Positions 19,630-27,916 of a stretch of DNA of 64,000 nucleotides are shown here, in pieces. Made by a program: the position numbers and the translations under genes. The notes under the pieces are model-generated. The model did not search any database. It was not told the origin of the DNA and was given only the letters and a program-made list of their open reading frames with translations. The DNA is from Pseudoalteromonas luteoviolacea S2607 (lineage in GTDB: Bacteria; Pseudomonadota; Gammaproteobacteria; Enterobacterales; Alteromonadaceae), in NCBI RefSeq assembly GCF_001625575.1, contig NZ_AUXV01000003.1, forward strand, positions 186,001 to 250,000, in the 5' to 3' direction. Within the stretch, counting starts at the first letter, position 1. The number at the start of each line of letters is the position of its first letter.

Positions 19630-21237
19630 ATGTCGAATGCAGTAGAGACTAAAGCTAAGCAAGATTCCCAATCTCCTGAGCAACAAGGTGGTTTGTTTAA
19701 CCGCTTTTTAGCGACGGTTGAATTTTTAGGAAATATGCTTCCTCACCCTATTACTCTTTTTGCGATGTTCTGTATTGCAATCGTTATCTTTAGTGGTATT
19801 GCGGACTGGATGGGGCTCAGCGCAATTGACCCTCGCCCTGAAGGCGCTAAAGGTCGAGATGCAGATGGTGTTATTGAAGTTGTCAGCTTATTAAGCGCAG
19901 AAGGCCTTCAGAGAATTGTTACTGGCTTGGTAACTAATTTCACCGGATTTGCTCCGCTGGGTACCGTACTTGTCGCATTGTTAGGTGTTAGTGTTGCTGA
20001 GCATTCAGGTATGTTGTCTGCGGCAATGCGTGGCATGGTGATGGGTGCTTCGAAACGTCTTGTTACCTTCATGGTTGTATTTGCTGCTATCCTTTCGAAC
20101 ACAGCATCTGAGCTAGGTTATGTTGTATTAATCCCGCTTGCTGCAATGATTTTCCATAGCCTAGGCAGGCACCCTCTTGCAGGTTTAGCTGCTGCGTTTG
20201 CAGGTGTTTCTGGTGGTTATAGTGCGAACCTACTACTCGGAACTATTGACCCCCTTCTAGCTGGTATTACTACACCTGCCGCACAAATGATTGACCCAAC
20301 TTATCAGGTTGGCCCAGAGGCAAACTGGTACTTCATGATGATTTCAGTATTCTTGATTGCAATTGTGGGTACATTGGTCACTGAAAAAATTGTTGAGCCA
20401 AGACTTGGAAAATACGACCCAAGTGAAGCCAGTATCGACCTTTCTGAAAATAGCATTGAACACCTAACAGAAAAAGAAAAGTCAGGTTTGAAATGGGCCG
20501 GCGTTTCATTGCTTGTTGTTTCTGCTTTACTTGCTTTAACTATCGTGCCAGAAGACGGTATTTTGCGTCATCCAGAAACAGGTGCCGTGGCTGGTTCTCC
20601 TTTCTTAAAAGGCATCGTTGTGTTTATCTTCGTAACTTTCGCCATTCCAGGCTTTGTCTATGGCCGCGTTGTAGGCACCATGAAAAATGACCGTGATGTT
20701 ATTGATGCCATGAGTAAAAGCATGAGCTCTATGGGTATGTACATTGTATTGGTATTCTTTGCAGCCCAATTCGTAGCATTCTTCAAATGGACAAATCTGG
20801 GGACTATTTTAGCAATTAATGGCGCAGCGCTGTTACAAGCATTAAACCTAACAGGGCCTGAAGTATTTGTTCTATTTATTCTGATGTGTGCGCTAGTAAA
20901 TTTAAGCCTTGGCTCATCGTCGGCACAATGGGCTGTGACAGCGCCAATCTTTGTTCCTATGTTAATGCTTGTGGGCTATGCACCTGAGACGATACAAGCT
21001 GCTTATCGAATTGGTGACTCTGTTACAAACTTAATCACACCAATGATGAGTTATTTTGGCTTGATATTGGCAGTCGCCACCAAGTATAAGAAAGATATGG
21101 GTATTGGTACTCTAGTTGCAACAATGCTACCGTACAGTATGTTCTTCTTTGTTGGTTGGGTCGCACTCTTCTACATTTGGGTGTTTGGCTTTGGTCTGCC
21201 TGTTGGACCTAACTCTCCAATCTACTATACGCCTTAA
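19630..21237 (+). CDS. AbgT-family transporter (p-aminobenzoyl-glutamate/sulfonamide type)
   Basis: Polytopic inner-membrane protein of about 535 residues with some 9-12 hydrophobic segments. AbgT/MtrF hallmarks: FNRFLATVEFLGNMLPHPIT near the N-terminus, GFAPLGTVLVALLGVSVAEHSG, the hairpin FAGVSGGYSANLLLGTIDPL, LGSSSAQWAVTAPIFVPML, and GDSVTNLITPMMSYFG. Characterised members import p-aminobenzoyl-glutamate (AbgT) or export antimetabolites (MtrF, YdaH); no abgA/abgB neighbours are present, so direction and substrate are open. The frame is open from an ATG at 19597, but the ATG at 19630 (MSNAVETKAKQ) matches family N-termini and has GAG about ten bases upstream. Its own promoter region and a following hairpin make it monocistronic. 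Confidence 0.92.
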   Translation: MSNAVETKAKQDSQSPEQQGGLFNRFLATVEFLGNMLPHPITLFAMFCIAIVIFSGIADWMGLSAIDPRPEGAKGRDADGVIEVVSLLSAEGLQRIVTGLVTNFTGFAPLGTVLVALLGVSVAEHSGMLSAAMRGMVMGASKRLVTFMVVFAAILSNTASELGYVVLIPLAAMIFHSLGRHPLAGLAAAFAGVSGGYSANLLLGTIDPLLAGITTPAAQMIDPTYQVGPEANWYFMMISVFLIAIVGTLVTEKIVEPRLGKYDPSEASIDLSENSIEHLTEKEKSGLKWAGVSLLVVSALLALTIVPEDGILRHPETGAVAGSPFLKGIVVFIFVTFAIPGFVYGRVVGTMKNDRDVIDAMSKSMSSMGMYIVLVFFAAQFVAFFKWTNLGTILAINGAALLQALNLTGPEVFVLFILMCALVNLSLGSSSAQWAVTAPIFVPMLMLVGYAPETIQAAYRIGDSVTNLITPMMSYFGLILAVATKYKKDMGIGTLVATMLPYSMFFFVGWVALFYIWVFGFGLPVGPNSPIYYTP

Positions 21238-21561
21238 TAGCTATTAAGGGCATTATATGTGAAATCAAATAATGCCCTTAAAATTTCCTTTCCGAATCAA
21301 AGCATACATTTTATACATAATTATATTCATTAATTAGTACCACCAGCCAAAGCCTGCTGACAAAAAATACCCAGTTAAGGTAAAATTATTAATGCTTAAG
21401 AAAGCAATGGTTAATCTTGTAAACGGCTTTTGTTGGATATAAATTTTTGAATAAAAATAGATGGTTTTATTTGTTATTATTCAAATGCTGTCCTAAAGTC
21501 CTTAAGGAATAATCATAAAAGGAGCTTTCCAGCCAATAAAAATTTGATGATAAGGCCAGCT
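21238..21561. other. intergenic region between the AbgT transporter and the GST
   Basis: Holds the hairpin at 21244-21281, then AT-rich sequence with the GST promoter and an SD (AAGG at 21552-21555). No gene seen. Confidence 0.5.
21244..21281 (+). terminator. hairpin after the AbgT-family gene
   Basis: TTAAGGGCATTAT (21244-21256) pairs perfectly with ATAATGCCCTTAA (21269-21281) around a 12-base loop. A 13-bp stem directly after the stop codon, followed by AATTTCC, so the T tract is weak. Confidence 0.75.
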
Positions 21562-22197
21562 ATGTACACTTTGTTTTATTACCCACGCAATGCCAGTCTC
21601 GCCCCACATTTTGTTTTAGAAGCACTTGACGTCCCCTATCAACTGGAACTTGTAGATAGAAAGAAACATGCTCACAAATCTGCCCAGTATTTAAGGCTCA
21701 ACCCCACAGGAAGGATCCCGACTTTAGTAGACGATGATTTTGTACTATTTGAAAGTGGTGCAATCTGTTTATACCTCGCTGAAAAGCATCCTGAATCTCA
21801 ACTAATACCTGCAGAACCAAGAGCAAAAGGCGAGTTTTACCAGTGGCTTATGTATTTCACCACCACAGTTCAAGCAGAGTTGATGATTTATTTCTACCCA
21901 GAGCGCCATACGCAAAGTGCGTTAATGTACGATGACATAATTAAAACGCAGCAAAGCCGCCTAGGTAGTATGTTTGAAATTATCAACCGTCATCTTGCTG
22001 GCAAAAGCTATGTTGTGAGCGATCAATTCACTATTTGTGATTGTTACTTATTTATGCTTTGCATTTGGGCTGACGAATTAAATAAACCACCACTCCAATT
22101 TGAGCACTTAGCGAGTTATTTGAAGTCGATGGCTAAACATCCGGTAATTAAGAATGTATGTGAAACAGAACTTACCGATCTTAGCCCTTATAAATAA
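21562..22197 (+). CDS. glutathione S-transferase family protein
   Basis: Cytosolic GST of 211 residues. The N-terminal thioredoxin-like half shows YTLFYYPRNASLAPHFVLE, the cis-Pro loop NPTGRIPTLVDDD and the glutathione-binding FESGAICLYLAEKHP. The C-terminal helical half runs from about residue 85, with QWLMYFTTTVQAELMIYFYP and DQFTICDCYLFML. The open frame reaches a TTG at 21544, but the ATG at 21562 has AAGG at six bases and begins right at the first beta strand. Substrate unknown. Own promoter and own terminator, so a single-gene unit. Confidence 0.92.
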   Translation: MYTLFYYPRNASLAPHFVLEALDVPYQLELVDRKKHAHKSAQYLRLNPTGRIPTLVDDDFVLFESGAICLYLAEKHPESQLIPAEPRAKGEFYQWLMYFTTTVQAELMIYFYPERHTQSALMYDDIIKTQQSRLGSMFEIINRHLAGKSYVVSDQFTICDCYLFMLCIWADELNKPPLQFEHLASYLKSMAKHPVIKNVCETELTDLSPYK

Positions 22198-22205
22198 GGG
22201 GTTTT

Positions 22206-22230
22206 AAAGGCGGTATGTTTACCGCTTTTT
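22206..22230 (+). terminator. rho-independent terminator after the GST
   Basis: GCGGTA-TGTT-TACCGC followed by TTTTT; a 6-bp stem with a 4-base loop and upstream A run. Confidence 0.85.
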
Positions 22231-22440
22231 AATTTCTAGCACAAATATTGGTAAATAGAATAACTATGCTCAATTTGACATAATCATGCTTTTATATTGA
22301 TAGGTACCCTTAATGAGGAGCCTTTTCCAAGGAAATATCAAAATTTTACACTTATTCTATACCTTAGGCATATCTTATTCTTCATATTAGGTTTATACCA
22401 AGCTAATATGGCCCTCAATCTATATTCCATTACAAGTTAA

Positions 22441-23544
22441 ATGCACACCATTCAAACTCGATATAACCTGCTTGTTGATCAAGGTATGTTAACCTTTGAC
22501 GAAGCTCAAAGTTACGCAGTCTCTACTTTAGATCAGTTGTTACTTCAAGTGGAGCGTAACAAAGTGAAGAAAGGCGTATATCTCTATGGTCCAGTGGGCC
22601 GTGGAAAGTCCTTTTTAATGGACTTATTCTTCGAAGAAATAAAGTCTAAGCAAAAGCGAAGATTACACTTTCATCATTTTATGGCACAAGTACATCAACA
22701 ATTGAAAGAAATCCAAGGAGCCACCAACCCATTACAAAAAATAGCCAAGGTATGGGCAAAAGATACCAAGGTGATTTGCTTTGATGAATTTTTTGTCAAG
22801 GACATCGGAGATGCAATGATATTGGCAGGTTTAATAGAAGCATTTATTAGATCTGGTATTGTTTTTGTTGCTACCTCTAACTCCCATCCAAATGATCTAT
22901 ATAAAAATGGGTTACAAAGAATTCGATTTGAGCCAACTATCGACTTACTCAAGACGCACTGTAAAATAGTTGGAATATCAGGAGACACTGATCATCGATT
23001 TAGAAATGGATTCGACAGCCGCTTTTATTTCAACAATAACCAAGCGACGTTTAATAGGTTATTCTCCGAGCTTTCAGGCACACCAGTTCATGCTGACATT
23101 GAACTTGTCGGCCGTTTGGTGCCAATAATGGGTACCTCCCCTTCCACGCTTATGTTTGAGTTTATGTCTTTGTGCTCTTCGCCTAGGGCAACAGCCGATT
23201 ACATTGAATTAGCGAATAGATACGATGTAATTTTTATTCAGTCCGTGGTTCAGATGGGCTCATCCACCGCCAAAAATCAAGTGGCTCAGGGGGTTGAAGA
23301 TGGTTACATACGTGAAAAGTCAGCATTAAAAGCTCGTAGCTTAGATGATGAGGCAAGACGCTTTATTGCTCTGGTAGACGAGTTTTATGATCGTAATAAA
23401 CTTGTCGTTATTTCAGCTAACTGCTCATTAGATTCATTGTATGTAGGAGAACAATTATCGTTCGAGTTTGAGCGAACAAAAAGTCGCTTGGTGGAAATGC
23501 AATCTTGGCGATTGAATTCAAAAACGGGGAAAGTCAACAACTAG
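22441..23544 (+). CDS. zapE: ZapE/AFG1-family ATPase
   Basis: AAA+-like P-loop ATPase of 367 residues of the AFG1/ZapE family. E. coli ZapE associates with the Z-ring at the end of division and mitochondrial AFG1 with quality control. Walker A is GPVGRGKS (50-57), Walker B VICFDEFF (111-118), with the family block HFHHFMAQVHQQL between them and a sensor region VATSNSHPNDLYKNGLQR. The frame ends in a perfect terminator shared with rhlE. The ATG at 22441 has no good SD. In E. coli, zapE lies next to the rplM-rpsI operon; that context is absent here, so this could be the only copy relocated or a second paralogue. Confidence 0.88.
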   Translation: MHTIQTRYNLLVDQGMLTFDEAQSYAVSTLDQLLLQVERNKVKKGVYLYGPVGRGKSFLMDLFFEEIKSKQKRRLHFHHFMAQVHQQLKEIQGATNPLQKIAKVWAKDTKVICFDEFFVKDIGDAMILAGLIEAFIRSGIVFVATSNSHPNDLYKNGLQRIRFEPTIDLLKTHCKIVGISGDTDHRFRNGFDSRFYFNNNQATFNRLFSELSGTPVHADIELVGRLVPIMGTSPSTLMFEFMSLCSSPRATADYIELANRYDVIFIQSVVQMGSSTAKNQVAQGVEDGYIREKSALKARSLDDEARRFIALVDEFYDRNKLVVISANCSLDSLYVGEQLSFEFERTKSRLVEMQSWRLNSKTGKVNN

Positions 23545-23572
23545 ATAGTGGTTTGAAGCGCAAACCACTATC
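23544..23572. terminator. bidirectional terminator between zapE and the RNA helicase
   Basis: GATAGTGGTTTG (23544-23555) and CAAACCACTATC (23561-23572) form a perfect 12-bp stem with a 5-base loop, starting in the zapE stop codon. A run of six T follows at 23581 for the plus strand. Confidence 0.88.
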
Positions 23573-23596
23573 ATTTATGCTTTTTTCAAGAACGCT

Positions 23597-24895
23597 TTAT
23601 TTATCCAATTTCAGTTTTACGCCTTTCAAGCGGCTTCTCACTGAACTCACCTTGCTACGATTTTTCGCTCTTGCCTCGCCGCTTGCCTGATTGCTAGGTC
23701 GGTTTGTGCGCGCTTTTCTTCTTTGGTGGCTAGGCTTTTTACTGAGATTTTCAATGAGGTTATCTCGACTCGCAACTTCATATCCAGGCAAATAATAACG
23801 TTTTATTTTTTGTCCAATCAAAGTTTCGATGTGCAACAAGAATTGTTCTTCTTCTCTACTCACGAATGAAATAGCTTGGCCAGAGTTACCTGCACGACCT
23901 GTTCGCCCAATTCTGTGCACATAGTCTTCTGCAAGGTATGGTAAGTCGAAATTAACCACACGTGGCAAGCCTTCGATATCGATGCCGCGAGCAGCAACTT
24001 CAGTCGCCACAAGCACACGGACATTACCTTCTTTAAACTCTCGCAAAGCTCGACGTCTCGCGCCTTGCTTCTTATCTCCGTGACATACAGTTGCTGCTAT
24101 TCCATCGAGTTCGAGCTCTTTGACAATATCATCTGCATCATCTTTCATATTTACAAAGACAAGCACCTGCTGCCAGTTTTTCTTACCAATTAGTTCAGAA
24201 AGCAACTCTTTTTTGCGTTGCTGTTCTACAGGGTAAACGACATGGCGCACTGTCTCCGCAGTTGTATTTTCTGGTGCAGTCTGAACAAGCTTTGGTTCGT
24301 TTAGAACTTGCTTAGCGAACTGTTTTACCTCAGAAGGGAAAGTTGCAGAAAACAGTAGAAGTTGTTTATCTTCACGGGCAAGACCTATCACTTTACGCAT
24401 CTCATCGATAAAGCCCATATCTAACATGCGATCCGCTTCATCTAGAACTAAATGTTCAATATGTGACAAATCCACACTGCCAAGTCTTACTAAGTCAAGT
24501 AGTCTACCCGGTGTTGCAACGACAATATCTGCGCCTTGAGCTAGACGCTGCGTTTGCCCTTCTACACTAACGCCGCCAAAAACGGCAACGGTGCGTAGTG
24601 TTGTATTTTTTGCGAAAGACTCACAGTTTTTTGCAATTTGCTCGGCTAATTCTCGCGTAGGTGCAAGCACGAGTGCGCGGGGAGATGACAGTGAAGTACC
24701 TTTTAACAGGTTATGAATCACAGGTAGTGCAAAAGCTGCTGTTTTACCTGTGCCTGTTTGCGCAGTCGCTAGTACATCGTGCCCTTTTCTAATCACAGGA
24801 ATGGCCGCCTGTTGAATAGGAGTAAGCTCTTTGAAGCCAATATCATCTAAGGCTTCTAACATAGGCTCTGGGAAACTAAACGATTTAAAATTCAT
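23597..24895 (-). CDS. rhlE: DEAD-box ATP-dependent RNA helicase, RhlE type
   Basis: 432-residue DEAD-box helicase. In order: Q motif (FSFPEPMLEALDDIGFKELT), motif I AQTGTGKT, motif Ia PTRELAEQI, motif Ib TPGRLLDL, motif II LDEADRMLDMGF, motif III FSATFP, motif V VATEVAARGIDIEGLPRVVN and motif VI HRIGRTGRAG. The last 60 or so residues are a basic, low-complexity tail (PSHQRRKARTNRPSN, KGVKLKLDK) typical of RhlE for RNA binding. Roles in ribosome assembly and RNA decay are known for the family. Single gene, convergent with zapE and sharing its terminator. RhlE rather than SrmB/DeaD is judged from length and tail. Confidence 0.92.
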   Translation of the reverse strand: MNFKSFSFPEPMLEALDDIGFKELTPIQQAAIPVIRKGHDVLATAQTGTGKTAAFALPVIHNLLKGTSLSSPRALVLAPTRELAEQIAKNCESFAKNTTLRTVAVFGGVSVEGQTQRLAQGADIVVATPGRLLDLVRLGSVDLSHIEHLVLDEADRMLDMGFIDEMRKVIGLAREDKQLLLFSATFPSEVKQFAKQVLNEPKLVQTAPENTTAETVRHVVYPVEQQRKKELLSELIGKKNWQQVLVFVNMKDDADDIVKELELDGIAATVCHGDKKQGARRRALREFKEGNVRVLVATEVAARGIDIEGLPRVVNFDLPYLAEDYVHRIGRTGRAGNSGQAISFVSREEEQFLLHIETLIGQKIKRYYLPGYEVASRDNLIENLSKKPSHQRRKARTNRPSNQASGEARAKNRSKVSSVRSRLKGVKLKLDK

Positions 24896-24951
24896 AATGA
24901 AAAACCTGCGACCAATAATGAGGGTCGCAGATTATACGTCATTAATTCACT

Positions 24952-25866
24952 TTAACAAAGCTTAAGTAGCGTATCATCTACTAAATTTGCTTTTCCACCA
25001 ACGATATATTGTTCATCAAGAGCATTGATTAGAACTTGTCCTTGCAATTGCTGCTCTTTATTCAAAGGCACATATGGCAGTCTAAAGACTGGGCTTACAG
25101 CTCCAGTCATGATCAATGCAGTATTAATCGCAATTGGGTTTGGCTCACAAAACAGCCAATTGATCAAAGGGTTTAATTCTTTGTTCAGGGCATCATTATG
25201 TTCATCCATGAGTTGTCTGAACAACTTAGGGACTAAGTTTGAAGTTACAGAAATTACCCCATGTGACTGGAATTTGTGTCGCCCATCATGGGCTTCATCG
25301 TCATTTCCAGACCAGCATGCAATACCTTGAGATTCGTAATGTGCAATTCTTTCATTACCAGCGCACTCTTTAACACCAATAAAATGCTTGTTCTTTGATA
25401 TTGGTTCGATAATATCAGGGGTTAAGTCTTGCCCTGTTCGACCTGGTACGTTGTAGATAAATGCAGGCCCGATTTCCAAAACACGTTTGAAATGCTCCAT
25501 CACTCCCTCGGTAGAGGTTCTACCATAATAAGGGTTAATTTGAAGTGCCGCATCCATACCTGAAGCAAAACCATATTCTGTTGCCTTAATTGCTTCACGC
25601 GTATTATTACTGCCCGTGTTTCCTACAATAATTAGCCGTTCAGAAAACTTACTAACACTGTGCGCTATCAGCATTAGATGCTCTTCCCAGTTCATTAACT
25701 GACCTTCGCCAGTTGTACCACCTACAATAATACCATCAACACCGGCTTCAATCTGCGCTTCGACCAATGCATCATAAGCTATTAGGTCGATCTCTCCGCT
25801 CATCTTATATGGTGTTTTTATAGCTGTAATTAAGCTAGCTTTTTTTATGGTTTGTATACTTCGCAT
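24952..25866 (-). CDS. dapA: dihydrodipicolinate synthase homologue, plant-type
   Basis: Class-I aldolase of the DapA/NAL superfamily, forming the lysine precursor from pyruvate and aspartate semialdehyde if it is a true DHDPS. From the chosen start, GGTTGEGQLM (TTGE 51-54), YNVPGRTGQD with Tyr138 and FIGVKECAG with Schiff-base Lys166 are intact. The whole chain reads like the plant enzyme rather than E. coli DapA: LITAIKTPY, GNTGSNNTREAIKATEYGF, INPYYGRTSTEGV, WSGNDDEAHDGR, GVISVTSNLVPKL, WLFCEPNPIAINTAL and PVFRLPYVPL. The start is the ATG at 25864-25866; the open frame continues 14 codons upstream without family similarity. It is divergent from a DUF6058-like gene. A second, ordinary dapA elsewhere would be expected. 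Confidence 0.88.
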   Translation of the reverse strand: MRSIQTIKKASLITAIKTPYKMSGEIDLIAYDALVEAQIEAGVDGIIVGGTTGEGQLMNWEEHLMLIAHSVSKFSERLIIVGNTGSNNTREAIKATEYGFASGMDAALQINPYYGRTSTEGVMEHFKRVLEIGPAFIYNVPGRTGQDLTPDIIEPISKNKHFIGVKECAGNERIAHYESQGIACWSGNDDEAHDGRHKFQSHGVISVTSNLVPKLFRQLMDEHNDALNKELNPLINWLFCEPNPIAINTALIMTGAVSPVFRLPYVPLNKEQQLQGQVLINALDEQYIVGGKANLVDDTLLKLC

Positions 25867-26015
25867 GCAAATTCTAACTGATTGTGAATATACGATATGT
25901 TGTAACACAATTGGCTCTGTATGCCGAGAGTAAAAATAAAGAATTACGAATTTTCTTGCGTAAACGTGGGAATTGATACAAAATCAAACAACTGTATATA
26001 AAACCAGTATTAACA

Positions 26016-26669
26016 ATGCGACTTTCTGAGTACCTTAAAACAAACTTTTATGACACCCAAGAGTTATGCAGCTTATTGAAAATCGATTCATCACAACTGC
26101 AGTTATGGCAAGACAGCAGCCTTTTTCCAAATGCCAGCTATAGCATAGAGAATCAAATCAAATGCAGCTCTTACTTGGGATTATACGAGTGTATTGAGAT
26201 TACAGAGTATTATCCCCGAGGCCTTACCGAATGGGCACAAACATTAATCAAAAATTCTGTGACGCAATCCAGCCATGCTTTTGAGTTATTCCAACAAAAG
26301 TATATTATGACTTTACAAGCGTGTGCTCAAAAAGGCATTGCTTCCCAAGATGATAGATTTTCAGAAGATATCGTGGAGCATATTCAACAAGTTTGGCAGC
26401 AATTTTTGTGTAGTAAGTATGGCGTTATAAGTTTAAATGGGCTTATCGAGGAGGTTGTGTTTATTGATCTTGGGCGAGCCATTGTGGACGCTATCACAGA
26501 AGATAGAACGAAACATACCATTGATATTGAATTGAGAGGTCAGCTTCATGATGCAATTAAATTGCTCAATCGCGCTCTCAGCCACCACGCTAGCCATGAA
26601 AGAAGCTCATCACTGCGCGAAAAGTATATAGAGAGTTTAATGCAAAAATATGACTTATCAATAGGTTAG
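26016..26669 (+). CDS. DUF6058-like hypothetical protein
   Basis: 217-residue soluble protein with no catalytic motif I recognise. The N-terminal part (LSEYLKTNFYDTQELCSLLK, then IDSSQLQLWQDSSLFPNASY) looks like a MerR-like helix-turn-helix start, followed by IKCSSYLGLY and EYYPRGLTEWAQ. The overall pattern recalls DUF6058 proteins of marine gammaproteobacteria, which I recall as a domain family without firm function. It is transcribed divergently from the plant-type DHDPS gene across about 150 bases and could regulate it (inference). A bidirectional hairpin lies downstream. Confidence 0.6.
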   Translation: MRLSEYLKTNFYDTQELCSLLKIDSSQLQLWQDSSLFPNASYSIENQIKCSSYLGLYECIEITEYYPRGLTEWAQTLIKNSVTQSSHAFELFQQKYIMTLQACAQKGIASQDDRFSEDIVEHIQQVWQQFLCSKYGVISLNGLIEEVVFIDLGRAIVDAITEDRTKHTIDIELRGQLHDAIKLLNRALSHHASHERSSSLREKYIESLMQKYDLSIG

Positions 26670-26738
26670 ACAATCACAGAATTTTCAATAAATAACCTTC
26701 GATTAAGTTAACTTATTAAATTACGAGTTAGTTAGAAA

Positions 26739-26760
26739 AGCCACTTTATGACAAGTGGCT
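26739..26760. terminator. bidirectional terminator between convergent genes
   Basis: AGCCACTT-TATGAC-AAGTGGCT, 8-bp stem. On the minus strand it is followed by TTTTC, on the plus strand by ATCTAATTAG. Serves the DUF6058-like gene and the small acidic gene. Confidence 0.8.
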
Positions 26761-26807
26761 ATCTAATTAGCTTTAATACAACGACACTGGCTTTGGGTGT
26801 GGTTTAT

Positions 26808-27068
26808 CTAATTAGTGTCTTCATAGTGAGCTCGATATATTTCAAAGCTTTTCAGTACTCTGAGTTGATCTTCACATAAATTGTCATACCAATTATCAAA
26901 TTTTTGATCATCGTCCTGTTCACTCAAAACTTGATATTGCGCAAGTAATTCTACAATGTCACTGTGATCGCAAGTTAGTCCATCTAGTTGTTGAGCTAAA
27001 GATGAATGATCCTTATTTTGCAATTCCGCAATGACACCATTGTCTAATTGTTGTGATTCTTCAGTCAC
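26808..27068 (-). CDS. small acidic hypothetical protein
   Basis: 86 residues, strongly acidic (EQDDDQKFDNWYDNLCED), no membrane segment, one cysteine. Not recognised. Start is a GTG at 27066-27068 with a good AGAGGA SD eight bases upstream, and the gene is followed by a hairpin, so it is probably real. It shares the 191-base divergent region with rpmE2, so it may be co-regulated with it. Confidence 0.65.
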   Translation of the reverse strand: MTEESQQLDNGVIAELQNKDHSSLAQQLDGLTCDHSDIVELLAQYQVLSEQDDDQKFDNWYDNLCEDQLRVLKSFEIYRAHYEDTN

Positions 27069-27193
27069 GGCGTTATCCTCTTTCTCGATCTAGTTCCTAG
27101 TTATAACAGTCTGATGTCGAAGATCCAGCAACAATTTGCTAATTAGTACAAACAGTAGGCAAAACCCCGCAAAAAAATAATTATTGGAATTAA

Positions 27194-27241
27194 TTGAAAA
27201 CTATTCTCAAATAGAATATTATTGTGACGTTATCACATTTC
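27194..27241 (+). promoter_or_regulatory. rpmE2-rpmJ2 promoter with candidate Zur operator
   Basis: A -35 TTGAAA (27194-27199) and -10 TATTAT (27217-27222) with a 17-base spacer are visible. Directly after the -10 lies the dyad TGTGACGTTATCACA (27223-27237; TGTGA-N5-TCACA) continuing as TTTC. The right half, TATCACATTTC, resembles zinc-uptake regulator boxes such as that of E. coli znu. Zinc-free type-B ribosomal proteins are known Zur targets, so repression by zinc-loaded Zur at this site is a reasonable inference. The 5-base spacer argues against CRP, which needs six. Confidence 0.55.
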
Positions 27242-27259
27242 ATAAGGTTTTAATTTAAT

Positions 27260-27517
27260 ATGAAAGCAAATATCCACCCGGATTATCAAGCTGTTGCATT
27301 TCATGATACTGCAGTAGACAAGTACTTTATCGTTGGTTCAACTATCAAATCAGACAGAACAGTTGAAATTGATGGTAAAGAGTATCCATACGTTCCAATC
27401 GATGTTTCAAGTGCTTCTCACCCGTTCTATACAGGTAAGCAGAAAATTGTTGCTAGCGATGGTCGTGTTGCTAAGTTCAACCGCCGCTTTAAAAATATCG
27501 GTTCTACATCTAAGTAA
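27260..27517 (+). CDS. rpmE2: 50S ribosomal protein L31 type B
   Basis: 85 residues beginning [20 protein letters not shown] with [20 protein letters not shown] and [16 protein letters not shown], the type-B (C-) L31 sequence. The zinc-binding cysteines of ordinary L31 are absent: there is no cysteine in the protein. Such copies replace zinc-containing L31 under zinc limitation. First gene of a two-gene unit with rpmJ2, 98 bases apart. Confidence 0.97.
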   Translation: MKANIHPDYQAVAFHDTAVDKYFIVGSTIKSDRTVEIDGKEYPYVPIDVSSASHPFYTGKQKIVASDGRVAKFNRRFKNIGSTSK

Positions 27518-27615
27518 TCGATATAGCACTAAATTGGCGTTGTTAACTTAATTATTAGCAATGCCAAGACGCTATCTGGCACGTAAAATTTAAATCAATA
27601 GTAAAGGAGCATAAG

Positions 27616-27756
27616 TTGAAAGTTTTAAGTTCATTAAAAAGCGCGAAAAGCAGACCTGGATGCCAAGTTGTAAAACGCCGTGGAAAAGTTTACGTAATCT
27701 GTAAAACTAACCCTCGTTTTAAAGCTGTTCAAGGTAATAAAAAGAAAAAGCGTTAA
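27616..27756 (+). CDS. rpmJ2: 50S ribosomal protein L36 type B
   Basis: A 46-residue protein, easily missed because it is short and starts with TTG. The SD AAAGGAG (27603-27609) lies six bases before the TTG at 27616. The translation begins [20 protein letters not shown] and has [16 protein letters not shown] near the end, the type-B L36 pattern, ending in a basic KKKKR tail. Two cysteines (C16, C29) remain, not the four-ligand zinc site of standard L36. Same unit as rpmE2; a hairpin follows. Confidence 0.95.
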   Translation: MKVLSSLKSAKSRPGCQVVKRRGKVYVICKTNPRFKAVQGNKKKKR

Positions 27757-27779
27757 TTTTTCAACGCCTTATCAAACCG

Positions 27780-27801
27780 AGCACTTTATTCTCAAAGTGC
27801 T
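27780..27801 (+). terminator. terminator after rpmJ2
   Basis: AGCACTTT-ATTCTC-AAAGTGCT, 8-bp stem, followed by TGTCTGTATTT. Closes rpmE2-rpmJ2; T tract is interrupted. Confidence 0.75.
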
Positions 27802-27869
27802 TGTCTGTATTTCTACTCATATAACTCACACCTCTTTCAATATTCACTTTTCCTACTTACAAAGAAAAT

Positions 27870-27897
27870 GCCGAAAAATAAAGCGGCTTTCGCCGCT
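27870..27897 (-). terminator. terminator of the propeller/GlyGly-CTERM gene
   Basis: On the minus strand AGCGGC-GAAA-GCCGCT is followed by TTATTTTTC, 20 bases after the stop at 27917. Stable GNRA-like loop and T-rich tail. Confidence 0.85.
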
Positions 27898-27916
27898 CTA
27901 TTTATTCATTTTAAGC

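Noticed and set aside
27223..27237. CRP site at rpmE2 (TGTGA...TCACA)
   Set aside because: The spacer is five bases where CRP sites need six, and the position right after the -10 fits a repressor; Zur is a better candidate for these genes.
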